Source: a virus
IMG/VR virus record: IMGVR_UViG_3300046170_000307
Coordinates: 1 to 34,941 of that record
Reading direction: 5' to 3' (one strand)
DNA: 34,941 nucleotides
The translations under genes were made by a program, and so were the position numbers. This document shows positions 16,384-22,106 of this stretch, piece after piece (the first letter of the stretch is position 1; every line of letters begins with the position of its first letter). The notes beneath the pieces were generated by a model. That model saw only the letters and a list, made by a program, of their open reading frames with translations, did no database searches and was not told the DNA's origin.

Positions 16384-16481
16384 TGGTCCCCGCCTTTCTC
16401 GTATTGGATAAGGTCCCATGCAATGACCGCGAAAACCGGAACCCAGGGTAAAAAGAAAATTAGTTCAAGTACTGTATTCAT
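16380..16481 (-). CDS. Tiny membrane protein
   Basis: 33 residues: MNTVLELIFFLPWVPVFAVI forms one hydrophobic helix, followed by a short polar tail ending in EKGGDQ. It ends in an ATGA overlap with the next gene, typical of coupled translation in this operon. It was found only by reading below normal gene-length limits. Confidence 0.45.
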   Translation of the reverse strand: MNTVLELIFFLPWVPVFAVIAWDLIQYEKGGDQ

Positions 16482-16546
16482 GTGTATAAATGTGTAGTAT
16501 GTTTAATTAAATAAAAGCGCGTTTCTCGTTTGGATTAGAACCGCGT

Positions 16547-16732
16547 CTAGTCGAGCGCTTTCTCTAAATCAATAATGATAATATTTAGGTCTTGTTTTAT
16601 CTCGGCCATTGTATCCCAGGAAAAGCCTTTTTCCTCCATTTCTCTTATCATGGCTTGCAAGCTTATGAGTTGACCAAGCAAAGCGCGTGTTTGTTCCTTA
16701 TTCATGCGTTTTCTCTTATCCTTTCTAGCCAT
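16547..16732 (-). CDS. Small helical protein
   Basis: 61 residues from ATG 16732, which overlaps the upstream stop by 8 bases; ATGs at 16753 and 16705 are alternatives. A basic N-terminus (ARKDKRKRM) precedes two amphipathic helices (QTRALLGQLISLQAMIREME; MAEIKQDLNIIIIDLEKAL). It could be a small regulator or an inhibitor peptide. Function unknown. Confidence 0.5.
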   Translation of the reverse strand: MARKDKRKRMNKEQTRALLGQLISLQAMIREMEEKGFSWDTMAEIKQDLNIIIIDLEKALD

Positions 16733-17675
16733 GAATGCCAATGCCAATGACAACGCCGCGCAAACGGTTTGTGCCGCAACCGTGTTCTTTCCTAGCTATG
16801 CAATTGCCGCACGCTCCCGGGCAAGCAAACCTCTTTTCATGGCCCGCATCTTTTAGCGCTTCCAATACCTCTTTACGGTATTCTTTCGAGCCTTCATTGT
16901 CTTTATCCTGGTATGCCTTGCTAGTTATCCATTTTCTTGCTACCGGGACCGCTACAAATTCGCCGCGTGTGCAATCTAATTGCAAAACCTTATCTTTAAC
17001 TTTGGAACCGTACCGGGACCCGCTTGAAACATTTAAAAGATAATTACTAGGCCATTTGTAACCTTGTTTATCTAGCTCGAGGAAAAGCTTCCATGATTTA
17101 CTGTAACCGTAAACATCTAGATCCGGCCTTGTCTTGCAAGCTTCCATCCAAAACCGCAAAATTGCCAGGTTTGCAAAGTCCCCGTCGACATATAGCCGCA
17201 CGGTCCGGCCTTCCGGTATATCTGCAAATTTACTTGCAACGATTGCCCGGCCCGCTTTTGACCGTAACAAAATGCTATTTTGCAATTGACGGAAAAACGC
17301 CGCCGGATACCTCCATCCCGTAAATGAATAGCACCACCCTTTCCCAAAGTTTTCCGGCGTAAAATCATTGTCACCGTACAAACAAGCACCCGCACCCGGG
17401 CAATCGAAACCGGGCAAACTCGAAAACGCATAAAAGGGTAGTTTCATATTACCCGATTCTGCAAATACGGAAAAATACAAAGGCCCGCTTTGATCTTCAA
17501 ACCAAGCGAGAAAGCGCGTTGCATAGTATTTAGTCGTACCGCGTGCGCTCGGGTCCCCAGGAATCCTTGCAACTAGTTTTGAGAGTAAGGGTAAATCATT
17601 GGCAAGCGCGGCCCGCGCTAAATCAATTTTACCGGGCGTTGATAATTTGGGTGGAATCATAGTTTTTTCTTTCAT
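16725..17675 (-). CDS. GP88-like cysteine-rich phage protein
   Basis: 316 residues heading the minus-strand operon. The order GNMKLPFYAFSSLP, then CPGAGAC (Cys92, Cys98), GKGWCYSFTGWRYP (Cys115), LYVDGDF and YGYSKSW fits the phage 'gene product 88' family as I know it. The C-terminus adds a cysteine cluster, CPGACGNCIARKEHGCG (Cys285, 289, 292, 300), which could hold zinc or an iron-sulfur cluster. The activity of the family is unknown to me. It starts at ATG 17675 behind GGAAG; an internal ATG at 17660 is possible. A promoter and palindromic operator lie upstream. Assignment is moderate, since it comes from motif order only. Confidence 0.55.
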   Translation of the reverse strand: MKEKTMIPPKLSTPGKIDLARAALANDLPLLSKLVARIPGDPSARGTTKYYATRFLAWFEDQSGPLYFSVFAESGNMKLPFYAFSSLPGFDCPGAGACLYGDNDFTPENFGKGWCYSFTGWRYPAAFFRQLQNSILLRSKAGRAIVASKFADIPEGRTVRLYVDGDFANLAILRFWMEACKTRPDLDVYGYSKSWKLFLELDKQGYKWPSNYLLNVSSGSRYGSKVKDKVLQLDCTRGEFVAVPVARKWITSKAYQDKDNEGSKEYRKEVLEALKDAGHEKRFACPGACGNCIARKEHGCGTNRLRGVVIGIGIHG

Positions 17676-17682
17676 GCTTCCA

Positions 17683-17739
17683 TCTATAAACTACAGATAG
17701 CAACAATGTCAAACAGATAAAACAGATATTTGTATCTGT
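17683..17739 (-). promoter_or_regulatory. Promoter of minus-strand operon with ACAGATA operator cluster
   Basis: On the minus strand, TTGACA (17707-17712) and TATAGA (17683-17688) are 18 bases apart, eight bases before the GP88-like start. Around it, ACAGATA occurs at 17693, 17713 and 17722, and its complement at 17733. The last two form a perfect palindrome ACAGATA-TTTG-TATCTGT. This looks like a repressor-controlled promoter. Confidence 0.55.
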
Positions 17740-17911
17740 AGGTATACACTATAGAAACACGCTTCCTTACTACGCGGGCCACCGGGCCGGTTCCCGGCCA
17801 TATGGCCACCGGTTAAAACGAATACCAGGACCAAGCGCGGGAACCGGGGAAAGAGGGAAAGAGGGAACCCTGGAAACCGGGGAAAGCGATTGACGCAAAT
17901 CAACAGATTCA

Positions 17912-17966
17912 ATGCAAAGGTGACGCAAAGGTGATGCAGAGGTGACGCAAATGTGATACAAATGTG
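17912..17966 (+). repeat. Five 11-bp tandem iterons
   Basis: Units at 17912, 17923, 17934, 17945 and 17956 follow the consensus AYGCAAAKGTG (ATGCAAAGGTG, ACGCAAAGGTG, ATGCAGAGGTG, ACGCAAATGTG, ATACAAATGTG), in exact 11-bp phase. A partial sixth unit (ATGCA) follows. The phase of one helical turn would place bound proteins on one DNA face, as in iteron origins. Confidence 0.75.
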
Positions 17967-17998
17967 ATGCATTTCTTCCCCCTTCAAAGAATTTGCTA

Positions 17999-18212
17999 TA
18001 CATGTGTAAAGCAGATTGTGAAGCAACGCACAAAGGGTAGATACAACGCGATTATCCGAGCCATGAATCCGCAAGAATCCGCTTAAATACTAGCATTTCT
18101 TGTGTTAAACCTGGCGTGCAATTGCGTAAAGTGCTGATAGTCAACGCTATCGTATAGCATGTGACTTAGAATCACATGCTTTACCGCTTTGCATTACATA
18201 TGTAAAGCAGAT
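17999..18212 (+). repeat. 18-bp direct repeat pair
   Basis: TACATGTGTAAAGCAGAT (17999-18016) and TACATATGTAAAGCAGAT (18195-18212) differ at one base. They bracket the hairpin pair and the segment after the iterons. Confidence 0.6.
18136..18180. repeat. Two adjacent hairpin-forming inverted repeats
   Basis: GATAG/CTATC with a 6-nt loop (18136-18151) is followed, 4 bases on, by AGCATGTGA/TCACATGCT with a 7-nt loop (18156-18180). The second is a perfect 9-bp stem. No T run follows, so cruciform or operator use is more likely than termination. Confidence 0.6.
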
Positions 18213-18216
18213 CACA

Positions 18217-18229
18217 GGGGGGGAGGGGG
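18217..18229. other. G7AG5 tract
   Basis: GGGGGGGAGGGGG follows the second 18-bp repeat by four bases. It might stall polymerase or form a quadruplex with other G runs; it is also a likely sequencing trouble spot. Confidence 0.4.
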
Positions 18230-18286
18230 TCCGGCGCTCGTCCGCGCTAATTCTGTATTATCATCACCACCCCGCATAATTTTTTC

Positions 18287-18340
18287 GCCATACGGTTTCC
18301 CCGCAATCCCGCATCCCCTGCCATACGGTTTTCCCCGCAA
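18287..18340. repeat. 20-bp direct repeat pair
   Basis: GCCATACGGTTTCCCCGCAA (18287-18306) recurs with one extra T at 18320-18340, a 33-bp period. It sits downstream of the minus-strand nuclease gene. It may be a protein-binding site or a recombination remnant. Confidence 0.55.
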
Positions 18341-18445
18341 CTCGCACCATTTGCGCTATCCCCTCACATCAAGCGTTATTCCTCGCCCCTATACGCGGAT
18401 CGGTTCCCGATCATCCGCATTGTACGAAATGCTGTGCAAGTGGTT

Positions 18446-18865
18446 CTACGGGGTTTTAAAGAGATCCCACGCCTCGCGGTACTTTTCGTGCTTTGCCTTG
18501 GAGAGTGGGTTATGAGCGTAGAGGGATATGCGCAGGGCCTGGTTTAGTTCGAGGCATGGTATTATGTACCAAGTGGGTATAGCTTCGACATAAGCGGCGA
18601 GTATATCGACTTTCGTGCAATCTATGGTCATTTTCTTGGCAGTACCTGATGCGGTGGTGACCATATATCTGCCTTGTCCGCCATTTGCTTTATCGAATAC
18701 TTTATCCTTAGTGCCTTTGATTTGTACTTTGAATACTTTGCCCGCTTGGTTCATGACGAGGCAATCCTGAGGTAGGTAATCGCCCAGGGGGGTAAATACT
18801 TCGAGATTACGGGCTAGTGCTTCCGTGAAGAATGTTTGTTCGTAGAGGGAGCCTCTACGCTTCAT
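18446..18865 (-). CDS. PD-(D/E)XK endonuclease-like protein
   Basis: 139 residues. The N-terminal helix with Glu9 (SLYEQTFFTEALARN), then VFTPLGDYLPQDCLV (Asp34) and KVFKVQIKGTKD (Gln48, Lys50) follow the E...D...(E/Q)xK layout of small Holliday-resolvase-like PD-(D/E)XK enzymes. The rest is alpha/beta and Trp/Tyr-rich. It overlaps the upstream minus-strand gene by 11 bases. Role could be DNA processing near the origin next door, or defence or homing. A homing role is less likely, since no intron is seen. Family assignment is by motif. Confidence 0.6.
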   Translation of the reverse strand: MKRRGSLYEQTFFTEALARNLEVFTPLGDYLPQDCLVMNQAGKVFKVQIKGTKDKVFDKANGGQGRYMVTTASGTAKKMTIDCTKVDILAAYVEAIPTWYIIPCLELNQALRISLYAHNPLSKAKHEKYREAWDLFKTP

Positions 18866-19373
18866 CAGTTACTTCGATGACCTTATCCTTGGAGGCTTGC
18901 TTGGGGAGTGAATCTGTGGCCTTCTTGGCACCCTTGAGGATGGATCTTACTTTATCCGGGGTCATATCGGAGGAACCTAGTTTGACATTGGCGGAAGCGG
19001 TGATGTTGGTGGGTCTTCCGTTGATGGTCATTAGTTTGTCAAAGAGTACGGATAGGGTATAGGCGAGGTTTTGGGGAGGTATCTGATCGAGTTTTTCGTG
19101 GATCAGGTTGAGGTTGTCTCCGACTATGGCGGATAGTTTATTGGAAACTGCGTTTAGATATTCCTGTTCAGTCATTTCGAGGCGGTAGCGCAGAAAGTGG
19201 CGTGTATAGTCCTGGATATCCTTTTGTTTCTTTGTGGGGTTGTTTGCCTTTGCCTGGAGCTTTCGTGTCTCATTGGTGGCATCTGCTTTCTTCATGGCAA
19301 TCTTGGCGGCAGAATCGATGATATCGTTTTTTAGTTCTTTGCGTAGAGCTTTTACGGTGGCTTTGTTACCCAT
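18855..19373 (-). CDS. Helical phage protein, possible small terminase-type or DNA-binding protein
   Basis: 172 residues, mostly helical and charged. The central part, MTEQEYLNAVSNKLSAIVGDN, precedes LAYTLSVLFDKLMTINGRPTNI, a 'L...L.DK....G.PT' pattern found in small terminase-like and other phage DNA-binding proteins. The N-terminus is Lys-rich and the C-terminus is mixed. It is divergent from the HTH regulator at 19434. A terminase small subunit would normally sit next to the large one, and this gene is 3 kb away on the other strand, so the assignment stays tentative. Confidence 0.5.
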   Translation of the reverse strand: MGNKATVKALRKELKNDIIDSAAKIAMKKADATNETRKLQAKANNPTKKQKDIQDYTRHFLRYRLEMTEQEYLNAVSNKLSAIVGDNLNLIHEKLDQIPPQNLAYTLSVLFDKLMTINGRPTNITASANVKLGSSDMTPDKVRSILKGAKKATDSLPKQASKDKVIEVTDEA

Positions 19374-19397
19374 GATTTATTTTTTTGCACAAAAGGG

Positions 19398-19424
19398 TTG
19401 ACAGGTCAATGCGTAAACTACAAT
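19398..19424 (+). promoter_or_regulatory. Putative promoter and operator of the HTH/methyltransferase operon
   Basis: TTGACA (19398-19403) and TACAAT (19419-19424) are 15 bases apart, a short spacing. The -35 lies in a palindrome TTGAC-AG-GTCAA (19398-19409), ten bases before the -10 and 25 before the HTH start. It may be an autoregulatory operator shared with the divergent minus-strand gene. Confidence 0.45.
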
Positions 19425-19433
19425 AGGTGACAC

Positions 19434-19877
19434 ATGGATACGGAACGGGCGGGAAAGATATTGGAGAGGCATGGTCTTACGAAGAAGGCATTTGCTGACA
19501 TGATGGGGGTGAAGGCGAGTACTGCGAGGATGGCGTTCAGTCTGAAGAGGTTCAGCAAGAAGATGGTGGCTAAATTGGAGGAGTTGGAGGAGGAGTTGAA
19601 TATTCAGCGTGATTTAGCGGAAGTGGATGAGATGATAGATGAGGCCCAGGAAAAGAGGGTAAGTATTATTGAGGGTGTGGTGAGGCAGAGTACGGGGAAT
19701 GCTTTGGTGCAGGATGCGAAGGTATACGGGGTGCCTAAGAATAGATTTATTAGATTGATAGAATTTGCGGATGGTAGTCATGGGAAGTTTAGGAGCAAAC
19801 CGGGCAAGTATTTGAAGTTGGGGGAGAGCGTGAAGGTGAAGCATTTGGACAGGGATATGTGGGAAGTGGTTAGGTAG
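19434..19877 (+). CDS. HTH regulator with C-terminal beta domain
   Basis: 147 residues. The N-terminal HTH (ILERHGLTKKAFADMMGVKA, then TARMAFSLKRFSKKMVAKLEELEEEL) is XRE-like. A Glu-rich coil follows, then a C-terminal domain (YGVPKNRFIRLIEFADGSHG, then KYLKLGESVKVKHLDRD) of short beta strands. The C-terminal part resembles an OB or tudor-like fold and may bind DNA or a partner. It is the first gene of the operon and could repress its own promoter. Its stop abuts the methyltransferase start. Confidence 0.7.
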   Translation: MDTERAGKILERHGLTKKAFADMMGVKASTARMAFSLKRFSKKMVAKLEELEEELNIQRDLAEVDEMIDEAQEKRVSIIEGVVRQSTGNALVQDAKVYGVPKNRFIRLIEFADGSHGKFRSKPGKYLKLGESVKVKHLDRDMWEVVR

Positions 19878-20744
19878 ATGTGGATAATACCCAAAACATT
19901 ATCAGCTTTTGTACAGGATACGGAGGGATTGAACTTGGACTTAGACGAGCGGGCGTGGATGTTCGAACAGTCTGCAATGTGGAGATCGAAGCCTTCGTCC
20001 AAGCCAACATTCTTGCGAAGACTGAAGAAGGGAGGATGGATAACGCCCCTATCTACTCGGATCTTAAAACCTTCCCTGCACGAATCTTTCGAGGAAAAAT
20101 ACACGGGATCATTGGAGGATATCCCTGTCAGCCATTTTCAAGCGCAGGGAAGCGAAAAGGAGAAAAAGACCCAAGGCACTTGTGGCCCTATATCCGAGAG
20201 CATGTCCGGGCAATTAGACCTGTTTGGTGCTTTTTCGAAAATGTCCGAGGCCACACCACGATGGGGCTATGGCGAGTCCTGTCCGATTTGGAGGAAGATG
20301 GTTACCGAACGGAGTGGGGATTGTTCAGCGCGGAGGAAACAGGCGCGCCTCACCAACGCATCCGATGCTTCATCTTGGCCCACACCGCGAGCCGGGAACC
20401 CCGGCAGTCGCAAGCCCGGAACGGGGGGCAAGATATTGGCGGAGGAAGCGAAGATACACGCTGGCCCGCCCGCCCCGGAGAAGAGCAGTACGAGTGGGAA
20501 GAACCACGGGTCGTGGGCAACACCGCAAGCGGAAGATCACAACTCGACAAGTTGCAGAAACAAAACGGACAGCAATCAGAAGTGTTTAGGCAGGGATATG
20601 ACGAGGCAAGGACTGTCACCGAAGCTCAATCCGAATTGGGTGGAGCAGTTGATGGGTCTGCCTGTGGGGTGGACGCAACTGCCAACCGCGTGGATAGATT
20701 ACGACTCCTCGGAAACGGAGTTGTCCCCCAAACCGCAGAAATAG
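19878..20744 (+). CDS. Overprinted ORF within the methyltransferase gene
   Basis: 288 codons starting ATG directly after the HTH stop and lying two bases before the methyltransferase GTG, in another frame. The first ~110 residues look like a shadow of conserved enzyme motifs. From residue 112 the sequence looks real: LDLFGAFSKMSEATPRWG, a SWPTPRAGNPGSRKPGTGGK block, SWATPQAEDH, and LNPNWVEQLMGLPVGWTQL near 249-268. These are features I associate with proteins found beside or at the ends of phage cytosine methyltransferases. An internal ATG at 20202 is a possible start for a shorter product. Its expression and role are unknown. Confidence 0.55.
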   Translation: MWIIPKTLSAFVQDTEGLNLDLDERAWMFEQSAMWRSKPSSKPTFLRRLKKGGWITPLSTRILKPSLHESFEEKYTGSLEDIPVSHFQAQGSEKEKKTQGTCGPISESMSGQLDLFGAFSKMSEATPRWGYGESCPIWRKMVTERSGDCSARRKQARLTNASDASSWPTPRAGNPGSRKPGTGGKILAEEAKIHAGPPAPEKSSTSGKNHGSWATPQAEDHNSTSCRNKTDSNQKCLGRDMTRQGLSPKLNPNWVEQLMGLPVGWTQLPTAWIDYDSSETELSPKPQK

Positions 20745-20785
20745 CGTGGAAAACTTTATGGGAAAAACTTTCAGAGCAATCCTAG
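19880..20785 (+). CDS. dcm: DNA (cytosine-5-)-methyltransferase
   Basis: 301 residues with a GTG start two bases after the preceding ATG. Motif I is SFCTGYGGIELGLRRAG. The catalytic motif IV is GGYPCQPFSSAGKRKG, motif VI is FFENVRG, motif VIII is QRIRCFILA, and motif X is LLGNGVVPQTAEIAW. The target-recognition part between VIII and X is hydrophilic. The enzyme transfers a methyl group from S-adenosylmethionine to C5 of cytosine, probably protecting phage DNA. No cognate restriction enzyme is visible, so it is an orphan type. A second ORF covers nearly its whole length. Confidence 0.9.
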   Translation: MDNTQNIISFCTGYGGIELGLRRAGVDVRTVCNVEIEAFVQANILAKTEEGRMDNAPIYSDLKTFPARIFRGKIHGIIGGYPCQPFSSAGKRKGEKDPRHLWPYIREHVRAIRPVWCFFENVRGHTTMGLWRVLSDLEEDGYRTEWGLFSAEETGAPHQRIRCFILAHTASREPRQSQARNGGQDIGGGSEDTRWPARPGEEQYEWEEPRVVGNTASGRSQLDKLQKQNGQQSEVFRQGYDEARTVTEAQSELGGAVDGSACGVDATANRVDRLRLLGNGVVPQTAEIAWKTLWEKLSEQS

Positions 20786-20864
20786 TTTTGGGCCGCAAGG
20801 CGATAGGAAAACGAGGGATACCTCCACGACACTCGGTGGGCTAGGGTTGCTCTATTTTTATGTG

Positions 20865-21086
20865 ATGGATGATATGGATTATATGTTTGGTACTCTTCTT
20901 AGTTCTGAGGAGATCAATCGTGGATGGCGGTATTTTTGGTCGAATTGCGAGTTACGCTACCGCGAGGGGGAACGAGATCCTGATTGTCCGGCAAATACCT
21001 GGAGGACGGATATTCCACGCAGGATGCCCAAGGCGCGAGCCGAATTAAATTTTAGAAATGAACGCAAAAAGAAAACTAATTCATGA
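20865..21086 (+). CDS. Small protein of unknown function
   Basis: 73 residues from ATG 20865 (a GTG lies just before it). The sequence starts acidic (MDDMDYMFGTLLSSEEINRG) and has a WRYFWSNCELRY aromatic patch and a Lys/Arg-rich end. The ending overlaps the next start by 29 bases. Domain not recognised. Confidence 0.5.
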   Translation: MDDMDYMFGTLLSSEEINRGWRYFWSNCELRYREGERDPDCPANTWRTDIPRRMPKARAELNFRNERKKKTNS

Positions 21087-21258
21087 GTTAAAAAATACTT
21101 TCCATCGATGGGAAGAGGAGAGTGATCTGTTTGATGATAGTATTATTGATGCCTGCAAGAAGGCATTGCGCGAGTACTATGATGAGCAGGTGATCGTATT
21201 CGATAGTGATATCGAGTTGGTGGATGACGAGGAGGAAGAGGAGGAAGAGGAGGAGTGA
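21058..21258 (+). CDS. Small acidic protein with poly-Glu tail
   Basis: 66 residues starting at ATG 21058 inside the end of the previous gene. A helical first half (RKLIHELKNTFHRWEEESDL) is followed by an acidic end of nine consecutive glutamates, built from a GAG/GAA triplet run at 21229-21255. Such a tail may mimic DNA or recruit basic proteins. The repeat may also vary in length. Function unknown. Confidence 0.55.
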   Translation: MNAKRKLIHELKNTFHRWEEESDLFDDSIIDACKKALREYYDEQVIVFDSDIELVDDEEEEEEEEE

Positions 21259-21443
21259 ATGTGTATAAGCCAACAGGGGAGAAGCTTGAGAATTGGCCCC
21301 AATGGGTGGGTCGTTTATCCGAGGAGAACCTGGAACTGAAGAAGAGGGTGGATCAGTTGGAGAGGGAGAATGCGGAGTTAAAGAGAAGATGCTGTGATTT
21401 ATTCAGCGAGGTGATTGAGGCAAAGGCGAGTCATGCGAAGTGA
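21255..21443 (+). CDS. Coiled-coil small protein
   Basis: 62 residues with a GTG start in a GTGA overlap. LENWPQWVGRLSEENLELKK then RVDQLERENAELKRR is a leucine-heptad helix and likely dimerises. It could be a small DNA-binding or scaffolding cofactor. The short operon of overlapping small genes here resembles a nonessential late-early cluster. Confidence 0.5.
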   Translation: MNVYKPTGEKLENWPQWVGRLSEENLELKKRVDQLERENAELKRRCCDLFSEVIEAKASHAK

Positions 21444-21646
21444 AAGTACCACCGGGATGGAATCCGATCTTTTGGAAAAAATATGGGCGAGCAATACCAC
21501 TATCCGTTCAAAGCTTACCACGACCCGACTTGAAAAAGTTGGGTCCCCCACCATCGAAATTAGACCAAGAGACATTGGAACGGATACGCAGGGATTCAGC
21601 GTTGGAGAAGCGCAAATCCCGGTCCAAACGCTCAAAGAAGGGATAG
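21440..21646 (+). CDS. Small basic protein
   Basis: 68 residues, GTG start overlapping the previous stop as GTGA. A Pro/Trp-rich beginning (VPPGWNPIFWKKYGRAIPL) leads to a Lys/Arg-rich end (ALEKRKSRSKRSKKG). Another frame, open from 21415 to 21678, looks like its shadow. The chosen frame keeps the coupled-start pattern. Function unknown. Confidence 0.45.
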   Translation: MKVPPGWNPIFWKKYGRAIPLSVQSLPRPDLKKLGPPPSKLDQETLERIRRDSALEKRKSRSKRSKKG

Positions 21647-21674
21647 TGGTGGGCATGGAGATACAGGCGAGAGG

Positions 21675-22106
21675 ATGAGAAAGAGGTACGAGACACAGCA
21701 GGACCTCGATAATGAGAAGGAGGTATGTGGATTTTTGAGCAAGGTATGGGACTGCGTATTTCATAAGCTCAATCCTATTAAGTACAAGGTGGACTTCCTC
21801 ATTGAGAAGGGTGACCACTACGGATGGGCGGAGTTAAAGTGTTTAAATATTAACTATGGGCAGTATCCGTTCATGATTTCGTACAAGAAGATCGAGGCGG
21901 CCAAGCAGTTATTTGAGACGAGCGGTAAGAAGTTTACTCTGATTTTCAGATGCAAGGATGCATTATGTTTTCATACATGGGATTTTAACAGGGACTATAA
22001 GTTTGAGTTGGGAGGCAGGACGCGAGCAACCCGCGATCCACAGGATATAGAACCCATTTTCCGCATAGATCCAAAGGATTGCACGATAGTGGAGGGGTAT
22101 GTATGA
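21675..22106 (+). CDS. PD-(D/E)XK-like nuclease or small unknown phage enzyme
   Basis: 143 residues. YKVDFLIEKGDHYGWAELKC (Asp40, Glu53, Lys55) has the D...ExK spacing of a PD-(D/E)XK core, preceded by a helix with Glu14 or Glu16. A following helix with SYKKIEAAKQLFETSG is also typical of that fold. It is the second nuclease-like gene of the genome and lies just upstream of terminase. It might help packaging or DNA turnover. The match is by core motif only, and catalysis is unproved. Confidence 0.5.
   Translation: MRKRYETQQDLDNEKEVCGFLSKVWDCVFHKLNPIKYKVDFLIEKGDHYGWAELKCLNINYGQYPFMISYKKIEAAKQLFETSGKKFTLIFRCKDALCFHTWDFNRDYKFELGGRTRATRDPQDIEPIFRIDPKDCTIVEGYV

Larger units (their letters stand above)
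15608..16717 (-). repeat. Dense GAGAAA (TTTCTC) hexamer array over the minus-strand genes
   Basis: By eye, fifteen copies of TTTCTC occur on the plus strand in 1.1 kb, all in one orientation. Several carry a GCG extension (GCGCGTTTCTC at about 16229 and 16518, GCGCTTTCTC near 16287 and 16553). Some are in frame as Glu-Lys codons, others lie at ribosome-binding sites or between genes. Confidence 0.5.
17676..18445. other. 770-bp non-coding control region, candidate replication origin
   Basis: No convincing gene lies between the GP88-like gene and the nuclease gene. The region holds a minus-strand promoter, ACAGATA sites, purine-rich GGGAAAGAGGG repeats (about 17845-17880), five iterons, an 18-bp direct repeat pair, two adjacent hairpins, a G7AG5 tract and a 20-bp repeat pair. 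Iterons next to hairpins and direct repeats are the classic make-up of an origin. The role is inferred. Confidence 0.5.

Noticed and set aside
17912-17966. CRISPR array
   Set aside because: The repeats are 11 bp and contiguous, with no spacers, and there are no cas genes.
17709-18074. Minus-strand ORF of 121 codons over the iteron region
   Set aside because: Its repeated His/Leu/Pro composition is only the translation of the repeats and purine runs. It has no ribosome site or domain, and it would cover the promoter of the GP88-like gene.
18189-18515. Plus-strand ORF of 108 codons in the control region
   Set aside because: It runs through the G tract and the 20-bp repeats and into the antisense of the nuclease gene. 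Composition is Pro/Ser/Arg-rich shadow.
20224-20589. Third frame ORF in the methyltransferase gene
   Set aside because: Arg/His/Pro-rich with no recognisable motif, unlike the two other frames that carry conserved blocks.
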